Shown: in pieces, positions 1 through 7,025 of the stretch
How positions within the stretch are numbered: the stretch's first letter is position 1
Layout: each line of letters begins with the position of its first letter
The notes under the pieces: generated by a model
What the model was told of the DNA's origin: nothing
What the model saw: only the letters and a program-made list of their open reading frames with translations
Database searches by the model: none
Origin: Ilumatobacteraceae bacterium
GTDB taxonomy: Bacteria > Actinomycetota > Acidimicrobiia > Acidimicrobiales > Ilumatobacteraceae
Direction of reading: 5' to 3'
Assembly: GCA_007122945.1 (NCBI GenBank)
Contig: SKSP01000257.1
Span: 1-11,664, forward strand
DNA length: 11,664 nt
Translations under genes and position numbers: made by a program

Positions 1-18
1 CCACGACCACGACCACGA
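1..18. repeat. CCACGA hexamer repeat, three copies
   Basis: Three perfect tandem CCACGA units begin the window and may continue upstream of it. In the frame of the tentative upstream gene they encode alternating ACG/ACC threonine codons, so this is probably a low-complexity protein tail. Confidence 0.6.
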
Positions 19-59
19 CCGCCGTCGGGGTCGACACGAGCACGAGGAGAACGCCATGA
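1..59 (+). CDS. 3' end of an upstream gene (partial, tentative)
   Basis: The frame starting at base 3 is open from the window edge and stops at TGA 57-59, which overlaps the ATG of the alcohol dehydrogenase in an ATGA junction. Its visible C-terminus reads TTTTTTAVGVDTSTRRTP, and 16 of 18 codons end in G or C. The same 4-base junction occurs at two other gene pairs of this operon, which favours a real coupled upstream gene. Against it, the piece is only 18 codons, has no recognisable domain, and part of it is a simple CCACGA repeat. Function cannot be assigned. Confidence 0.4.
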   Translation, partial: TTTTTTAVGVDTSTRRTP

Positions 60-1126
60 GGGGAATCGTCTGGGACGGTCAGTTGAACATCCGCGACGAC
101 GTCGACACGACCGAACCCGGTCCGCGTGAGGTCGTCGTGCGCATCCATCACGCGGGGCTGTGCCACAGCGACGTCTCGGTGATCAACGGCACGATCCCGT
201 TCCCGACACCGGTCGTGCTCGGGCACGAGGGTGCGGGGGTCGTGGAAGCGGTCGGCTCCGCGGTGTCCAAGGTGCGCGTCGGCGATCACGTCGTGCTCAC
301 CACCCTCGGCAACTGCGGACAGTGCTCGGCGTGCGACCGCGGCGAGGCCACGCTCTGCAAGTCGTCGTTCGGCGCACTCACCCAACGGTTCGAGATCGGC
401 GGCGAGCCCGTGTACGGGTTCGCGAACACCGGGGTGTTCGCCGAACGAACCGTGGTGAACGAGCACCAGGCCATCGTGATCGATCCGCGCGTGCCGCTCT
501 CGTCGGCGTGCCTGATCGGCTGTGCAGTGGTCACGGGCGCCGGCGCCGTCCTCAACCGGGCGCGTGTGCGACCTGGCGAGACGGTCCTGGTGATCGGAGC
601 CGGCGGCATCGGCCAATCCGTCATCCAGGCGGCACGGATCTCCAACGCGTCCCGGATCGTCGTCGCCGACACCAACCCGCGCAAGCGCGCCGTGGCCGAA
701 GCGTTCGGCGCGACGGACTTCATCGATTCGAGCGAGGCGCCGGATCTCGTCGCTGCCGTCAAGGAGCTCGGTCTCTCCGACGGCGTCGACCACGCGTTCG
801 AGTGCGTGGGGCACCCCGACCTCGTCCGCGTCGCGATCGACGCCCTCGACTGGGGCGGGACCTGCACGCTCCTCGGCGTGCCGCGCCTCGGGACGGAGGC
901 CAGCTTCATGATCGCCGGTCTCTACAACAACAAGTCCATCCTCGGCTGTCGATACGGAGCCACACGCCCGCACCACGACATCCCGCTGATCGTCCAGCTG
1001 TACCTCGACGGGCGCTTCCAGCTCGACGAGATGGTCAGCCGCAACTACGACCTCGCCGACATCGGCGACGCGATGTCCGACCTCGAGGCCGGCGAACTCA
1101 ACCGCGGGGTCCTCGACCTTGCCTGA
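56..1126 (+). CDS. Zinc-dependent alcohol dehydrogenase (MDR family)
   Basis: This 356-residue cytoplasmic protein should oxidise an alcohol or reduce an aldehyde/ketone with NAD(H). Catalytic zinc ligands are visible as C36 in the GLCHSD motif, H57-E58 in the GHEGAG motif, and C156 in IGCAVVTGAGAV. The four structural zinc cysteines are C87, C90, C93 and C101. The Rossmann motif GAGGIG lies at 181-186, and D205 after the second strand favours NAD over NADP. Length is normal for the family. The start is set by AGGAG at 45-49, six bases before ATG. It is the first complete gene of the operon, 30 bases before the DUF35 gene. The C156 segment resembles class III (formaldehyde/mycothiol-type) dehydrogenases, but the substrate cannot be read from sequence. 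I infer that it handles the alcohol, aldehyde or ketone at the entry or exit of the acyl-CoA pathway encoded downstream. Confidence 0.93.
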   Translation: MRGIVWDGQLNIRDDVDTTEPGPREVVVRIHHAGLCHSDVSVINGTIPFPTPVVLGHEGAGVVEAVGSAVSKVRVGDHVVLTTLGNCGQCSACDRGEATLCKSSFGALTQRFEIGGEPVYGFANTGVFAERTVVNEHQAIVIDPRVPLSSACLIGCAVVTGAGAVLNRARVRPGETVLVIGAGGIGQSVIQAARISNASRIVVADTNPRKRAVAEAFGATDFIDSSEAPDLVAAVKELGLSDGVDHAFECVGHPDLVRVAIDALDWGGTCTLLGVPRLGTEASFMIAGLYNNKSILGCRYGATRPHHDIPLIVQLYLDGRFQLDEMVSRNYDLADIGDAMSDLEAGELNRGVLDLA

Positions 1127-1156
1127 TCGAACGCCCACACGGGGAGGGAGACGCCG

Positions 1157-1603
1157 ATGACCACCACCGACGAGAGCCAGGCGCGACCGTTGCCGCCGAT
1201 TCCCGTCCCCGACGAGTTGAGCGCCGAGTTCTGGCGGCTCGCGGCGGAGGGGGTCCTCGCCACGCAACGCTGCACGGCCTGCGGGTGGCGCGCGTACCCG
1301 CCGAGGATGGTCTGCGTCGGTTGTCACGCCGATCCACCCGGCTTCGAGTGGGCGCCGGTCAGCGGACGGGGCCGGCTCGCGACGTGGACGATCATCCGCG
1401 ATGCGCTGCTCCCCGGCTTCGCTCACCTGACGCCGTACGTGGTCGCCGAGGTCGAGCTCGAGGAACAGGACGGGTTGCGGGTCGTCGCCCGACTGCACGA
1501 CGTGCCGGAGGACGCGCTCGCGATCGGGCTCCCGCTCACGGTCCAGTTCGTCGACGGCGGCGAGGGCACGGCGATCCCCGTCTTCGCGAGGGCTGACTCG
1601 TGA
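1157..1603 (+). CDS. Zinc-ribbon/OB-fold DUF35 protein, partner of the thiolase-fold protein
   Basis: This 148-residue protein has an N-terminal helix region (about 18-35), a rubredoxin-like zinc ribbon with ligands C39, C42, C53 and C56, and an OB-fold from about 60 to the end. That is the usual layout of DUF35 (OB_aCoA_assoc) proteins. They bind SCP2/Ltp-type thiolases and can be required for their activity; the DUF35 domain of mycobacterial ChsH2 bound to the aldolase Ltp2 is the known example. Here the DUF35 domain is a free-standing protein, not fused to a MaoC hydratase. GGAG lies six bases before ATG. The stop overlaps the GTG of the thiolase-fold gene by four bases (1600-1603), which supports co-translation and complex formation. 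The role as scaffold or activator is inferred from family and neighbour. Confidence 0.9.
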   Translation: MTTTDESQARPLPPIPVPDELSAEFWRLAAEGVLATQRCTACGWRAYPPRMVCVGCHADPPGFEWAPVSGRGRLATWTIIRDALLPGFAHLTPYVVAEVELEEQDGLRVVARLHDVPEDALAIGLPLTVQFVDGGEGTAIPVFARADS

Positions 1604-2781
1604 GCGGCCGATTCCGCGCCGCTGGCGAGGTGGCGATCGTCGGGTTCGCGCACAGCCCCATCCAGCGCGTGGCCGACGACCCGCTCGGGGTGCTGACACT
1701 CCGGACCATCCGCGAGGCCGTCGCCGACGCCGGGCTCGACATGACCGCGATCGACGGCTTCACGACGGGCGCGCTCTTCCCGTCCTCCGGCGGACGGCCG
1801 CTCCGGGACGGCATCGAGATCGTCACGTCCGACTGGATCGTCGACCAGCTCCACGTGCAGCCCCGTTGGCTGTGCGGCTTCCAGGGGCTCGGCCAGATCT
1901 GCGGCTCGGTCATCCTCGCCACCGAGGCCATCGCCAGCGGCGCGGCCGACTACGTCGTCGTCCACCGGGCGATGTACAACCCGCCCGGCCGCTACCACGC
2001 GAACCCGATGACCCACGCCTCGGGCGGCGATCAGTGGAGCGCCCCCCACGGCTTCTGGGGCCCACCGACGCACATGGCGCTGACCTACACGGAGTACCAG
2101 CAGCGCTACGGGGCGACACGCGAGCACATGGCCACGGTCGTCGTGGGCGGGCGCGCCGCCGGCTCGCAGAACCCCTGGTCGCACTGGTACGACCGGCCGC
2201 TCACGCGCGACGAGTACCTCTCCGCACGCATGATCGCGGAGCCGATGTCGATGCTCGACTGCGACATCCCCGTCACGGGTGTCGGCGCCTTCGTGCTGAC
2301 CTCGAAGGAGCGGGCTCGCGACCTCCCCCACAAGCCGGTGTACGTCGCCGGGTACGCGCAGGGCCGCAGTCAGTCCGTCAACGGTGTCCCTCCCTGGCGC
2401 CTCGACGACGTCGAGGAGGGCGGGCGCGCCGTCGGTCGCATCCTGTGGGAGAACACCGGGCTCGGACCGGACGAGATCGACGTCCCCCAGGTCTACGACG
2501 CGTTCTCACCCTTCGTGTACCTCTGGCTCGAAGCGCTCGGGTTCTGCGAGCGCGGTGAGGGCTTCGAGTACGTCCAGGACCCCGGTACCAGCCCGGGGCT
2601 CACGTTCCGCACCGGGGGTGGCGCGATCGGCAACGGGCGCATGCACGGCGTGCCCCAGATGCTCGAGTGCTACCTCCAGCTCGCCGGCCGGGCGGGGGAT
2701 CGCCAGCTCGCGGGCGTCGAGACCGGGATCGCCTGCCAGGCGGCACCGAGCGTGGGCGGCGTCGTCGCCTACTCGACATGA
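1600..2781 (+). CDS. SCP2/Ltp-type thiolase-fold protein, probable acyl-CoA retro-aldolase
   Basis: This 393-residue protein has the thiolase fold of the lipid-transfer (Ltp/SCP2) branch. Recognisable segments are VAIVGFAHSP (11-20), the ATEAIASGAADYVVV helix/strand (107-121), YDAFSPF (299-305) where thiolases carry NEAF, and GGGAIGNGRMHG (339-350) where thiolases carry GHPxG. By spacing, the nucleophilic cysteine position falls on L97; the nearby C92 and C101 are out of register. These are features I associate with non-thiolytic relatives such as Ltp2, which cleaves a beta-hydroxyacyl-CoA by retro-aldol reaction. Hence aldolase is preferred over thiolase, though not proven. GTG is the start because GAGGG lies seven bases upstream and the stop/start overlap with the DUF35 gene (GTGA) fits. 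The partner is almost certainly the DUF35 protein. A conventional acetyltransferase cannot be excluded. Confidence 0.85.
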   Translation: MSGRFRAAGEVAIVGFAHSPIQRVADDPLGVLTLRTIREAVADAGLDMTAIDGFTTGALFPSSGGRPLRDGIEIVTSDWIVDQLHVQPRWLCGFQGLGQICGSVILATEAIASGAADYVVVHRAMYNPPGRYHANPMTHASGGDQWSAPHGFWGPPTHMALTYTEYQQRYGATREHMATVVVGGRAAGSQNPWSHWYDRPLTRDEYLSARMIAEPMSMLDCDIPVTGVGAFVLTSKERARDLPHKPVYVAGYAQGRSQSVNGVPPWRLDDVEEGGRAVGRILWENTGLGPDEIDVPQVYDAFSPFVYLWLEALGFCERGEGFEYVQDPGTSPGLTFRTGGGAIGNGRMHGVPQMLECYLQLAGRAGDRQLAGVETGIACQAAPSVGGVVAYST

Positions 2782-2894
2782 CGCCCCCCGAACCGACACG
2801 ACACGAGACGGCCCTCGGCACCGACATGTCGGCGAGCGTCACGAACACCACCCATCGAACCGACCGGAGGTCACATGCAGCTCCACCTCGATGA
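2778..2894 (+). CDS. Possible 38-residue coupled small ORF (doubtful)
   Basis: An ATG at 2778 overlaps the stop of the thiolase-fold gene as ATGA and opens 38 codons ending at 2894, overlapping the start of the first dehydrogenase gene by 20 bases. It begins MTPPEPTRHE and is Thr/Arg rich with no domain, signal or membrane segment. Third positions are mostly G/C until it meets the downstream gene, but no ribosome binding site precedes it. It may only be spacer sequence. Confidence 0.15.
   Translation: MTPPEPTRHETALGTDMSASVTNTTHRTDRRSHAAPPR
2821..2832. promoter_or_regulatory. 12-bp perfect palindrome inside the operon
   Basis: CCGACATGTCGG is a perfect 12-base palindrome in the only long gap (93 bases) of the operon, 42 bases before the first dehydrogenase gene. 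It could be an internal operator or a weak hairpin. I see no convincing -35/-10 pair beside it, so its role is open. Confidence 0.3.
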
Positions 2895-3996
2895 CGATCA
2901 ATCGATCTTCGTCGACACGACTCGGCGCTACCTCGCCGATACGTCCGACATCGCGACCATCCGAGCACTCGCCGAGACCGAGCGCGGGTTCGACGCCGAC
3001 TGGTGGGCTCGGGGCGCCGAGCTCGGCTGGACCTCGCTCCTCGCCCCCGAACGGATGGGCGGTGGCGGCGTCTCCGACGACGCCGTCTCGGACCTCGCCC
3101 TGATCGCCTTCGAGCGCGGCCGGCTCATCGCCCCCGGTCCGTTCGCCAGCGTGAACGCGGTCGTCGCGGCGCTCGCCACGTCCGACGCGCACGACGACCT
3201 GCTGGCGCGACTGATCGCCGGCACGTCCGTCGCGACCCTCGCGGCGAGCGAGCGCGGTGTGCGTTGGCCGGGACCGGGTGTCACGACGAGCCTCTCGACG
3301 GTGGGCGACGCCGTCGAGATCACGGGCGAGAAGATCACCGTCGAGTCGGCCGCCGTGGCCGAGGCATTCGTCGTGCTCGCCGCCGGGCCCGAGGGCGATC
3401 GGCTCGTCGTCGTCCCGGCCGACGCCGACGGCGTGGAGATCGCTCCTCGCCGTTCGCCCGACCTCGTCCGGCGCTTCGCCGACGTCACGTTCCGCGACGT
3501 CCGGATCGGGCGCGACGCGGTGCTCGAGCTGGAGCGCTCCGATCTCGAGCGCGTGCTCGACATCGCGACGGTGCTCCAGTTGGCCGAGACCGTCGGCGTC
3601 CTCGATCGGGTGCTCGAGTTCACCATCGAGTGGGCCTCCGACCGCTACAGCTTCGGGCGACCACTGTCCAGCTATCAGGAGCTCAAGCACCGCTTCGCCG
3701 ACATGACGCTGTGGCTGGAGGCCTCCAAGGCCACGGTCACCGAGGCGGCCGCGGCGGTCACGAAGCAGCCGGAGCAGGCCGGACAGTACGTCAGCGCCGC
3801 CGCCTCGTACGTCCACGAGCACGGCCCCGAGCTCGTGCAGGACTGCGTCCAGATGCACGGGGGCATCGGCGTCACCTGGGAGCACGACATCCACCTCTAT
3901 CTCCGACGCGTGACCCTCAACTCGCTGACCTGCGGGACCGTTGCCGATCACCGGGAACGGCTCGCCTCGATGATCCTCGAAGGAGCAGGCCGATGA
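2875..3996 (+). CDS. Acyl-CoA dehydrogenase, Arg-carrying subunit of a heteromeric enzyme
   Basis: This 373-residue flavoprotein belongs to the FadE family that desaturates acyl-CoA at the alpha-beta bond. The FAD-contacting arginine is seen at R257 in DRYSFGRPLSSYQ, and the QMHGGIGVTWEHD motif at 326-338 contacts FAD and a neighbouring subunit. The position of the catalytic glutamate of medium-chain enzymes (YEGT) reads TCGT, with C353 in place of Glu, and the isovaleryl-type position is Ala by spacing. The SEPxxGSD motif is degenerate (SERG, 125-128). So this subunit probably cannot work alone. Mycobacterial FadE28/FadE29-type enzymes form alpha2-beta2 tetramers whose subunits split the FAD and catalytic residues, and the next gene supplies the complement. 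GGAGG lies four bases before ATG. The stop overlaps the next start (ATGA, 3993-3996). Confidence 0.9.
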   Translation: MQLHLDDDQSIFVDTTRRYLADTSDIATIRALAETERGFDADWWARGAELGWTSLLAPERMGGGGVSDDAVSDLALIAFERGRLIAPGPFASVNAVVAALATSDAHDDLLARLIAGTSVATLAASERGVRWPGPGVTTSLSTVGDAVEITGEKITVESAAVAEAFVVLAAGPEGDRLVVVPADADGVEIAPRRSPDLVRRFADVTFRDVRIGRDAVLELERSDLERVLDIATVLQLAETVGVLDRVLEFTIEWASDRYSFGRPLSSYQELKHRFADMTLWLEASKATVTEAAAAVTKQPEQAGQYVSAAASYVHEHGPELVQDCVQMHGGIGVTWEHDIHLYLRRVTLNSLTCGTVADHRERLASMILEGAGR

Positions 3997-5261
3997 GCAC
4001 GACCGTGAGCCACGACATCGACCGCGTACCCGATGCCGCGGAGCTCGAGCGCTACCGCGCCGAGGCCCGGGAGTGGCTGGCCGAGAACATGCCGCCGCTC
4101 GATCCGCGCGCCGATCCCAACCAGCAGACGAAGGAGCACGTCAAGGACCTCGCTCGACGGCTCCACTCGGGCGGCTACTCGGGCATCTGCTTCCCGCGAG
4201 AGGTGGGCGGTGCGGGCCTGACGCGCTCACACCACCGCGTGTTCTGCGAGGAAGCCGCGGACTACGAGCTGCCGATCTACCTCGGCACCCCAGGTCTGTC
4301 CATCATCGCGCCACCGATCATGGAGTTCGGCACCGAACAGCAACGCGAGCACGTCGCAGCGATGTTGCGTGGTGAGCGCCTCTTCGTCCAGATGATGTCC
4401 GAGCCGACGGGCGGATCGGACATGGCCGGGGCACTCACCCGCGCCGAGCGCGACGGGGACGTCTGGGTGCTCAACGGCTCCAAGATCTGGAGCTCGGGTG
4501 CCTCGCGTGCGGACTGGGGGCTCGTCCTCGTGCGCACCGACTGGAGCGTCCCGAAGCACCGCGGTCTCAGCATGTTGCTGCTCGACCTCTCGCTCCCCGG
4601 CGTGACCGTGAACACGATCAAGATGGTCGACGGGAGCGAGGAGTTCTGCGAGGAGTTCTTCGACGACGTCCAGGTACCGCACGAGTGCATACTCGGCGAA
4701 CCGAACGACGGGTGGACGGTCGCCAACCGGCTCCTCTTCCACGAGCGCCAATCCGTCGGCGGTGGCTCGCCGTACCACTTCAACCGGCCCAAGTCGGCCC
4801 GATCGTCGGCACGCGGCAGCGACCTCGTGGGCATCGTCGGGCGCAACGGCCGCGAGGCCGACCCGGTCGCCCGCCAGCTGATCGGCGAGGCGCACGCCAA
4901 CGAGCTCGTCGGCCGACAGCTGATCAGCCGCGTGAGCGACGCCGTCGCGAGCGGCGTCCTGCCCCCGATCGCCGGTTCGCTCCTGCGGCTGAACACCGGC
5001 GTCACCGCCATGCGCAGAGGTTCGATCGCGCTGGGGCTGGCCGGGACCGAGGGCGCGACCTGGGAGGACGGCGACGACGCCGACCACCCGGCCGACCAGT
5101 TCATCCTGCGGCAGGCCTCGTGCATCGGTGGCGGAACGACCGAGATGCAGCGCAACCTGATCAGCGAGCGGCTGCTCGGCATGCCGCGGGAGCCGGCGGC
5201 CGACAAGGATCGTCCCTTCAACGAAGTTCGGCGCAGCCGACGAGAGGAGAACACACGATGA
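3993..5261 (+). CDS. Acyl-CoA dehydrogenase, Glu-carrying subunit of a heteromeric enzyme
   Basis: This 422-residue dehydrogenase is the likely partner of the preceding one. It carries MSEPTGGSDMAG (135-146) and LNGSKIWSSGA (160-170), which line the flavin and acyl pocket, and GGGTTEMQRNLISERLLG (379-396) at the C-terminus. The medium-chain Glu position is Gly380. A glutamate in LLFHER (E251) sits where isovaleryl-CoA-type enzymes carry their base, so E251 is the best catalytic candidate. The FGxPL arginine motif of the first subunit is absent here, so the two proteins complement each other. ATG 3993 is chosen because AAGGAG lies seven bases upstream and it makes an ATGA overlap with the previous stop. 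The same frame is open upstream to 3003, but that stretch is a shadow of the first subunit. The end overlaps the crotonase start (ATGA, 5258-5261). Confidence 0.91.
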   Translation: MSTTVSHDIDRVPDAAELERYRAEAREWLAENMPPLDPRADPNQQTKEHVKDLARRLHSGGYSGICFPREVGGAGLTRSHHRVFCEEAADYELPIYLGTPGLSIIAPPIMEFGTEQQREHVAAMLRGERLFVQMMSEPTGGSDMAGALTRAERDGDVWVLNGSKIWSSGASRADWGLVLVRTDWSVPKHRGLSMLLLDLSLPGVTVNTIKMVDGSEEFCEEFFDDVQVPHECILGEPNDGWTVANRLLFHERQSVGGGSPYHFNRPKSARSSARGSDLVGIVGRNGREADPVARQLIGEAHANELVGRQLISRVSDAVASGVLPPIAGSLLRLNTGVTAMRRGSIALGLAGTEGATWEDGDDADHPADQFILRQASCIGGGTTEMQRNLISERLLGMPREPAADKDRPFNEVRRSRREENTR

Positions 5262-6070
5262 CCAACTACGACGACCTCACACTGGTCAACGTCACCCGCG
5301 AGGGCCACGTCGGTGTGGTGGCGCTCAACCGACCCGATGCGCGCAACGCGATCAACGGCGAGCTCGGCGATCAGTTCCACGAGGCCCTGCGGCGGGTCGC
5401 GAACGACGATTCGATGCGCTCGATCCTCATCCGGGGCGAGGGCAAGTCGTTCTGCGTCGGCGGCGACGTGAAGATGTTCAACGAGCAGGCCAGCGGGCCG
5501 AGCGACGTCAGCCCCACGAAGCGCGTGACGAACCTCCTGCACGGGACCGAGGTGATCGACCTCCTGCTGGCGATCCCGCAGCCGACCGTGTCGGCCGTGC
5601 AGGGCCACGCCATGGGTCTCGGTTCGACGATCGCGATGTTCTGCGACGTGATGGTGGTCGCCGACGACGCGAAGATCGCCGACACCCACGTCAACGTCGG
5701 CCTCGTCGCGGGCGACGGTGGCGCCGTCACGTTCCCGCTGATGATGCCGTTCGGGGCGGCGAAGTGGTACCTGATGACGGGTGACCGGATCAGCGGCGAA
5801 GAGGCCGTGCGGCTCGGGATGGCGCTCCGGTCGGTGCCCGAGGACCAACTGCTCGACACGGCGATGGAGCTCGCCGGGAAGCTCGCCTCGATGCCGCCGC
5901 TCGCCGCGCAGGGCACCAAGGCGACGCTGAACCGGATCGTTCGCAACCGCATGGACCAGGTGCTCGAGTTCGGCCTGTTGTTCGAGGGGGCGACCTTCCT
6001 CAGCGAGGACCACAAGGAGGCCTCGTCGGCGTTCGTCGAGCGCCGCGAGCCGAACTTCACGGGGCGCTGA
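5258..6070 (+). CDS. Enoyl-CoA hydratase/isomerase (crotonase fold) with atypical active site
   Basis: This 270-residue crotonase-fold protein would act after the dehydrogenase, hydrating or isomerising the enoyl-CoA. The two oxyanion-hole segments are present: SFCVGGDVKMF (64-74) and GHAMGLGSTIAMFCD (116-130). Aligned by eye with rat enoyl-CoA hydratase, the catalytic glutamates E144 and E164 correspond to T124 and H144, so both are missing. D153 in VAGDGG lies close to the loop where dienoyl-CoA isomerase and chlorobenzoyl-CoA dehalogenase carry a catalytic Asp, but not in exactly the same column. The chemistry may therefore be hydration by an unusual residue set, isomerisation, or hydrolysis. 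AGGAG lies eight bases before ATG, which overlaps the previous stop by four bases. It is the last gene of the operon and converges on the SDR gene 28 bases later. Confidence 0.9.
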   Translation: MTNYDDLTLVNVTREGHVGVVALNRPDARNAINGELGDQFHEALRRVANDDSMRSILIRGEGKSFCVGGDVKMFNEQASGPSDVSPTKRVTNLLHGTEVIDLLLAIPQPTVSAVQGHAMGLGSTIAMFCDVMVVADDAKIADTHVNVGLVAGDGGAVTFPLMMPFGAAKWYLMTGDRISGEEAVRLGMALRSVPEDQLLDTAMELAGKLASMPPLAAQGTKATLNRIVRNRMDQVLEFGLLFEGATFLSEDHKEASSAFVERREPNFTGR

Positions 6071-6098
6071 CGCGGCCGCCGGTTCCGACGTCGCCGGT

Positions 6099-7013
6099 TC
6101 AGTCGTCGCCGGGGACGTTCAGCGTCCGGTCGGGGAACTGCGATTCCAGGAGGCGCCGGAAGCCCTCCTTCCAGCCGACCTCGGCGCGCCCCAGGACCTG
6201 GTGCATCCTGGTCGTGTCCATCGTGTTCGACGGATAGGTGTCCTCGGTCCACTTGAAGATCGGCTCGACGCCGAGCAACTCCCCCGCGTAGGTGCAGTAC
6301 TCGTCGATGCTGACCGGGTCGTCCCCGCAGAAGTTCGTCACCACGGGCGGGACCTCGCCGCGTTCCATGGCGACGATCGCGAGCCGGACGGCGTCGTCGA
6401 CCCACATCACCGAACCCTTCCGGGGTTCGGCGGGGTTCACCCAGATCTCCTTGCCCCTGAGCATCCGGTTGATCCGCACCATCGGGCCGGTTGCGTCGGG
6501 TCCGTAGACGGCGCCGATCCGCAGGATGATCGTCGGGATGGCGTGCTTCGTGGCGAGGTACGTCACGAGCTGCTCGGCGGCGATCTTCGACAAGCTGTAC
6601 GCAGGGATCGGTGCGCCGTAGTCGTCGGTCTCCTTGACGGGGTGCGGCTGGTGGGCGTACACGCCGCCGGTCGAGCAGAACACGAACGTGCCGACGTCAC
6701 GGCAGTGGTCGAGCAGCTTCCCCGTGCCCTGGACGTTGACCTCGAACGTGTACGCCATGTCGTTCTCCGACGCCATCGCCACCATGGCGCCGGCATGGAA
6801 CACGCAGTCGAAGTCGGTGGGCAGGTCGTCGAGCGGATCGGTCGCGAGGTCCTTCTTGACGCACGTGACGCCGAGCTCCTCCAGCATGGTGCGTTGGGCC
6901 GGATCACTGAACCGCGCGAGGCCCCAGACGTCGTTGTGGGGTGCGAGCTCCCGCACGATCGGAATGGTCAGGTGTCCCGCCGGACCGGTGATCAGGATCT
7001 TCTTGTCGCGCAT
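6099..7013 (-). CDS. NAD(P)-dependent epimerase/dehydratase-like protein (extended SDR)
   Basis: This 304-residue protein has an N-terminal Rossmann fold with KKILITGPAGHLT (4-16), an FHAGAMVAM segment (72-80), catalytic YSLSK (Y139, K143) with STGG (114-117) supplying the serine/threonine, and the LRIGAVYGP segment typical of extended SDRs. The nucleotide motif is TGxxGxxT, not TGxxGxxG, and R34 after the second strand hints at NADP, both by eye. The family includes sugar-nucleotide epimerases and 3-beta-hydroxysteroid dehydrogenase-like enzymes; the substrate is not readable here. ATG 7013 is chosen because GGGAGGG lies directly upstream and the protein then starts at the first Rossmann strand. 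The open frame continues 73 codons further upstream but is repetitive and has no domain. It is divergent from the LLM oxidoreductase gene. Confidence 0.88.
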   Translation of the reverse strand: MRDKKILITGPAGHLTIPIVRELAPHNDVWGLARFSDPAQRTMLEELGVTCVKKDLATDPLDDLPTDFDCVFHAGAMVAMASENDMAYTFEVNVQGTGKLLDHCRDVGTFVFCSTGGVYAHQPHPVKETDDYGAPIPAYSLSKIAAEQLVTYLATKHAIPTIILRIGAVYGPDATGPMVRINRMLRGKEIWVNPAEPRKGSVMWVDDAVRLAIVAMERGEVPPVVTNFCGDDPVSIDEYCTYAGELLGVEPIFKWTEDTYPSNTMDTTRMHQVLGRAEVGWKEGFRRLLESQFPDRTLNVPGDD

Positions 7014-7025
7014 CGCGCCCTCCCA

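Noticed and set aside
160..1596. Long open frame (478 codons) spanning the alcohol dehydrogenase and DUF35 genes in another frame
   Set aside because: Its translation is an Arg/Pro/Ala-rich string without domains, as expected for an out-of-frame reading of GC-rich coding DNA; the two real genes have clear motifs and ribosome binding sites.
4277..6013. 578-codon open frame on the minus strand opposite the second dehydrogenase and crotonase genes
   Set aside because: No domain, His/Arg-rich low-complexity translation, and antisense to two genes with intact family motifs.
6071..6098. Possible terminator between the convergent crotonase and SDR genes
   Set aside because: The gap contains a direct repeat of CGCCGGTTC-like sequence but no stable inverted repeat that I could find.
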